Origin: UBA5018 sp947463165
Lineage (GTDB): Bacteria; Cyanobacteriota; Cyanobacteriia; PCC-6307; Cyanobiaceae
Length of the DNA: 64,000 nucleotides
Assembly: GCA_943371245.1 (NCBI GenBank)
Contig: CALRTY020000001.1
Location: 372,001-436,000, forward strand
Direction: 5' to 3'
This document shows positions 60,783-64,000 of this stretch, piece after piece (position 1 is the first letter of the stretch; every line of letters begins with the position of its first letter). The notes under the pieces were generated by a model, which did no database searches, was not told the origin of the DNA, and saw only the letters and a program-made list of their open reading frames with translations. The translations under genes were made by a program, and so were the position numbers.

Positions 60783-61475
60783 TCAGAGGCTCGCCAAGGG
60801 GTGACCGGTGAACTGCATTGTGTAACTCTCGATGGCGTAGCCGGTATGGGCTTCGATTTGACGCAGCAACTCAGCGGGCAACTCAACGTCAAGATCTTGA
60901 ATCCTGCCGGTTTTGGTGCAGGTGAGATGGCTGTGGGGGTCGCTACGGTAGCCATACAGCCGACCGCTGGCTCGATCCAAGCACTCGATCACCCCAGCTG
61001 ACTGGAGGGCTTCAAGGTTTTGATAAACAGATGTATGACCTATGTTGCGACCCAGATTATTGAGGCGCTCAAAAATATCCCTAGCACTGAGATGGCTCTT
61101 TTCAACCCAGAGCAAATCCAGCACCATGCGCCGCTGCCTGCTGAGTCTCATACCCAAATTACGACAGTGGCGATACACATCGTCCACATCTATTGGCGGG
61201 CTTGCCGGAGCAAAAACAGGGACAATATCTTGAGGCGAAACAGGCAGGCAAGCGGCATCAGCAATACTTGCACTGCTTGAGCTTGGACTGATTGACCCTG
61301 GGCTGAGCGATATCAAAGTTCTAGAGGTGCTCGACTTAGCATCTAGATCGCTCTCTCCTGACCCCTGTGTGGCAATACCGAGCCGATGCCTGCCAGCTGC
61401 AGACGGATCAACAGCCGGCTTGAGCCTGTCTGGCGGCCCTGGGATGGGGGAGGGTAGATTTGGCCCTTGCATCAA
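60783..61475 (-). CDS. Fur-family transcriptional regulator
   Basis: 230 residues from the first start; the Fur domain is residues ~100-230. The winged helix is MRLSRQRRMVLDLLWVEKS then HLSARDIFERLNNLGRNIG, with recognition helix HTSVYQNLEALQSAGVI. The metal region reads SDPHSHLTCTKTG, so the usual CXXC second cysteine is Thr; the structural zinc site of canonical Fur is absent. The ~95-residue Ser/Pro-rich N-terminal part is atypical and may be untranslated; no ATG lies between it and the domain. Whether it senses iron, zinc or peroxide is undecided. Confidence 0.8.
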   Translation of the reverse strand: MMQGPNLPSPIPGPPDRLKPAVDPSAAGRHRLGIATQGSGESDLDAKSSTSRTLISLSPGSISPSSSSASIADAACLPVSPQDIVPVFAPASPPIDVDDVYRHCRNLGMRLSRQRRMVLDLLWVEKSHLSARDIFERLNNLGRNIGHTSVYQNLEALQSAGVIECLDRASGRLYGYRSDPHSHLTCTKTGRIQDLDVELPAELLRQIEAHTGYAIESYTMQFTGHPLASL

Positions 61476-61537
61476 TCCTTTCTAGCCCAACCCCACAGCT
61501 GTTCGCGCTGACTGGCTGGGCTCGATCGCCATTGGTT

Positions 61538-61640
61538 CCCGCAACACTTGCTCCAGCAGCACTGATTTCAACAGCACTGCTTTCAAGCAGCACTGCTTTC
61601 AAGCAGCACTGCTTCCCCGCGTCACTGCTCCAGCAGCACT
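61538..61640. repeat. Degenerate 15-16-bp repeats around CAGCACTG
   Basis: About six units containing CAGCACTG, including two near-identical TTTCAAGCAGCACTGC units, lie between the fur-like and hisA genes. They could form alternative hairpins with each other. Confidence 0.75.
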
Positions 61641-61673
61641 GGCTCAGGCAGGCCTGGAATCGACAGCCCTCGC

Positions 61674-62441
61674 TCAGGCAAAGGCACTGGAGCCCAACAG
61701 CGGGTCCTGTAGGCGAGCAGAGCCGATGGCCTGCAGCGCTTCTGCCAGATCGACGCGGCCGTCGTAGAGGGCTCTACCCACAATCACGCCCTCCACCCCC
61801 AGGGGTTCCAGGGCCAACAGGGAGAGCAGGTGTTCCAGGTTGCCGATACCCCCTGAGGCGATCACCGGCACGCTGCTGGCCATGGCCATCGCCCGCAGGG
61901 CAGCCAAATTCGGACCGGCCAGGGTGCCATCGGTGGCGATGTCGGTGCTGATGATCGCGGCGATGCCACTGGCGCCAAACCGCTGGGCCAGGGCCGTCGC
62001 CTCGGTGCTGCTCGCCTCCAGCCAGCCGCGGGTGGCCACCTTGCCATCCCTGGCGTCGATGCCCACCACGATCTGGCCCGGATGATCGGCCGCCAATTGA
62101 TCCACCAGCTCCGGCAGCTCCAGGGCCACCGTGCCCAGGATCACCCGATCCAAGCCGCAGGCCAGCAGGTCCTTGGCCCGGGCGGCGCTGCGCACACCTC
62201 CCCCCAGTTGCACAGGGATATTCAGGGCGGCGGTGATCGCCTTGACCACCGGATCATTCACCGGCTGGCCGGTGCGGGCGCCGTCTAGATCCACCAGATG
62301 CAGACGCTGGGCCCCCTGCTGCTGCCAGCTGAGGGCCTGGGCCACCGGATCGTCGGAAAAGCGCGTCACCTGGTCGTAATCGCCCTGGTGCAACCGCACA
62401 CATTGACCGTCGAGCAAATCGATGGCGGGAATTACCTGCAT
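61674..62441 (-). CDS. hisA: Phosphoribosylformimino-5-aminoimidazole carboxamide ribotide isomerase
   Basis: A 255-residue TIM-barrel isomerase of histidine synthesis. The catalytic Asp is in MQVIPAIDLLDGQCVRLHQG (residue 8), the second catalytic Asp lies in the IISTDIATDGTLAGPN strand, and the phosphate-binding ASGGIGNLEHL is present. Full length. Not clustered with other his genes, as is normal in cyanobacteria. Confidence 0.95.
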   Translation of the reverse strand: MQVIPAIDLLDGQCVRLHQGDYDQVTRFSDDPVAQALSWQQQGAQRLHLVDLDGARTGQPVNDPVVKAITAALNIPVQLGGGVRSAARAKDLLACGLDRVILGTVALELPELVDQLAADHPGQIVVGIDARDGKVATRGWLEASSTEATALAQRFGASGIAAIISTDIATDGTLAGPNLAALRAMAMASSVPVIASGGIGNLEHLLSLLALEPLGVEGVIVGRALYDGRVDLAEALQAIGSARLQDPLLGSSAFA

Positions 62442-63047
62442 GGAGCGGCGCCGGGTATCGGGCCAGGTTGCCAGAGCTGGGGGGGGCTGGTGACGGCGGG
62501 GCTGGTGATGGCTGGGGTGGTGGTGGCTGGGGTGGCCTTTGGCGTGGCAAAGAGCGGCTCAGTCCGCAACCGCCAGGCCCTGGAGATGTTTCTCGCCCCC
62601 TGATCAACTGAGACGGTTTGAGCAAGCCATTGCCGGGTGAAGGGGTCACCAGGATCCGCACCAGCGGGGCCTCGATCGCGGTCCAGTCACTCCAGTCGGG
62701 TAGCAGTTCGCCCAGGGCAGCAACACGGAGACCCTTGTCAGCATCTGATGGCGGCACTCAACGACGACTTCGATCTCAACCCTGAGACAACGCGCGGCTT
62801 TGCCCTGCCCAACAACTGGGCCTGATGGACTACCCCGCGAATCGCCGATCCCGCATGACAATCTCATGTGGTTTCTGCATCACTGTGCAGCAGCAGTAGC
62901 AGTAGCAGCAATAGCAGGCTCGAGCAATGCCCGAATGTCATAGCGCTCGCCATGGATTCGCTACAGGTTTATAGGTGAACCTGTGCTGGCGGCCCCGCCG
63001 CGATCGAGCCGCGCCACTATGGGCGAAACCTCCCTGGGGGCTAGGGC
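62442..63047. other. 606-bp interval with low-complexity DNA and possible gene remnants
   Basis: From 62480 to 62535 there are GGGGCTGGTGATGGCTGGGGTGG-like repeats. Around 62660-62757 a minus frame reads a short protein-like stretch (GELLPDWSDWTAIEAPLVRIL) but runs into the hisA antisense. Around 62743-62825 a plus frame reads MAALNDDFDLNPETTRGFAL to a stop. Neither is a complete recognisable gene; they may be remnants. CAGCAGTAG-type triplet repeats occur at 62888-62918. Confidence 0.5.
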
Positions 63048-64000
63048 ATGGATCCGGCCAAGGCTTTCGCTTGGGCGCTGCTGTCGCTGGCAGCCGCCGC
63101 CGCGCTTGGCCTGGTGATTTTGATCGCCGGCCTGGCCCGGCTGTTTGCGCGGGCGCCCAGGCTGGCGGAGCAGCCGGAATTGGCAGCTGAGGCGGCCGTA
63201 GCCCTAGCTAACACCTCGCTCACTGTGGTGGTGCCCGCCTACAACGAAGCGGCCAACATCGCCGCCTGTCTCAATAGTGTTCTACGCAGCGAAGACCCCT
63301 GCGGCGACTGGCGGGTGCTACTGGTGGACGATCGCTCCACTGATGCCACGGTGGCGATCGCCCAGCAGGCGGCAGCGGCCTGCGGTGCCACGCAGCCCCG
63401 CTTCCAGCTGCTTGATGCCGGGCCCCGGCCGGTGGGTGAGCGCTGGGTGGGCAAGAACTGGGCCTGCAGCTGCGCCATGGAGCAGGTGGTGAGCGAATGG
63501 GTGCTGTTTGTGGATGCCGATGTGCGTCTGCAGCCGGCCGCCTTGCGGCGCGCCTTGGCCCAGGCCAGCACCGATGGGGCAGACCTGCTCAGCCTGGCGC
63601 CGCGGCTGAGCTGCGGCTGCCTGGCGGAGTGGATGGTGCAGCCGATCATGGCCAGCCTGCTGGGGCTCGGCTTTCCGATCGAAGCCGCCAATGATCCCGC
63701 CAGCGCCGTGGCCTTCGCCGCCGGGCCGTTCATGCTGTTCCGCCGCAGTGCCTACGCGGCGATCGGCGGCCACCGGGCCCTGGCGGCGGAGGTGGTGGAA
63801 GACCTGGCTTTAGCGCGGCGAATCAAGCAAGGCGGCTATCGCCTGCGCTACCTGCTGGGGCTCAATGCGCTCGAACTGCGCATGTATAGCGATTTCGCCT
63901 CCCTCTGGGAGGGCTGGACCAAGAACTGGCTGCTGGGCCTCGATGGCGATGTGGCCAAAGCCCTGGCGGCTTCTGCGGTGGTGCTGCTGATGTTCAGCGG
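63048..64000 (+). CDS. Family 2 glycosyltransferase (HpnB-like), cut by the window edge
   Basis: 317 residues are visible, still open at 64000. One N-terminal membrane helix (WALLSLAAAAALGLVILIAG) precedes a GT-A domain: LTVVVPAYNEAANIAACLNS, LLVDDRSTDATVAIAQ, the metal-binding DAD in VLFVDADVRLQPAALRRAL, the acceptor-side EVVEDLALARRIKQGGYR, then EGWTKNWLLG and a final hydrophobic segment. The layout resembles HpnB, the hopanoid-associated transferase, but the acceptor cannot be decided. No hopanoid genes are in the window. Confidence 0.85.
   Translation, partial: MDPAKAFAWALLSLAAAAALGLVILIAGLARLFARAPRLAEQPELAAEAAVALANTSLTVVVPAYNEAANIAACLNSVLRSEDPCGDWRVLLVDDRSTDATVAIAQQAAAACGATQPRFQLLDAGPRPVGERWVGKNWACSCAMEQVVSEWVLFVDADVRLQPAALRRALAQASTDGADLLSLAPRLSCGCLAEWMVQPIMASLLGLGFPIEAANDPASAVAFAAGPFMLFRRSAYAAIGGHRALAAEVVEDLALARRIKQGGYRLRYLLGLNALELRMYSDFASLWEGWTKNWLLGLDGDVAKALAASAVVLLMFS

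Noticed and set aside
62254..62757. Minus-strand frame of 167 codons upstream of hisA
   Set aside because: Its 3' half is a shadow of hisA in another frame and the middle is Pro/Ser low complexity; only a remnant is conceivable.
62637..62825. Plus-strand frame ending in DDFDLNPETTRGFAL
   Set aside because: The first half is an Arg/Ser shadow of the opposite frame; no start, no homologue recognised.
1..64000. tRNA, rRNA, CRISPR arrays and insertion sequences
   Set aside because: I looked for TTCGAATC-type T-loops, direct repeats with unique spacers and transposase motifs in the gaps; none was convincing.

Overview
The window looks like chromosome of a unicellular picocyanobacterium of the Synechococcus/Cyanobium type. 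Evidence: psaK, petN, thf1 (psb29), a Ycf55-like gene and several cyanobacteria-specific DUF genes; GC-rich, densely packed genes; at least eight HIP1 octamers (GCGATCGC, for example at 995, 4629, 10716, 26222, 34164, 39646, 54215 and 63354); and a complete cmp/NDH-1MS inorganic-carbon island, which suggests a freshwater or brackish rather than an open-ocean strain (inference). I found no tRNA, rRNA, CRISPR array, transposase or integrase.

Layout. 0-4.1 kb: the end of a TolC-like exporter, a three-gene ABC-2 exporter on the minus strand and a DUF2499/DUF3593 membrane pair. 4.5-6.3 kb: a GluR0-like ligand-gated channel homologue with an unusual pore, then psaK with a clear terminator. 6.4-16.5 kb: FAD oxidoreductase and dxs (minus), ilvA-scpB-YggT (plus), a secreted protein and a MazG-like enzyme (minus), then pyk and a MacB-like permease. 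16.6-23.5 kb: DUF1830, ftsH, clpP, thf1, a long unknown protein, a 54-residue membrane protein, petN, clpS and DUF2103, which together form a proteolysis and photosystem-maintenance neighbourhood. 23.6-28.9 kb: nitroreductase, a probable 6S RNA gene converging on purK, a lone sugar-type permease and recQ. 29.0-32.8 kb: an accessory, repeat-rich stretch with two decayed genes (C39-like and PAAR), umuC and an unknown protein. 32.8-44.2 kb: gap1, a pentapeptide protein, a YraN-like protein, a CBS/CorC membrane protein, the KtrAB potassium system divergent from a P-type ATPase, DedA and bioA.

45.4-56.6 kb is the centrepiece: cmpA-cmpB-(53-residue membrane protein)-cmpC-cmpD for bicarbonate import, followed by ndhF3-ndhD3-cupA-cupS for CO2 uptake. 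Both arms feed the same cytoplasmic bicarbonate pool that supplies the carboxysome. A gene-free, AT-richer 1.2 kb lies upstream. 56.6-64 kb: fumC, a thioredoxin-fold-like lumenal protein, a Ycf55-like protein, a Fur-family regulator, hisA and a truncated family 2 glycosyltransferase.

A recurring oddity is short-period tandem repetition (12-21 bp units, degenerate). It occurs between genes (6305, 23546, 31873, 32753, 61540) and in frame at protein ends (TolC tail, ScpB N-terminus, MacB-like N-terminus). Another is that the two neighbouring accessory genes at 29-30 kb each carry a single-base frameshift in a homopolymer.
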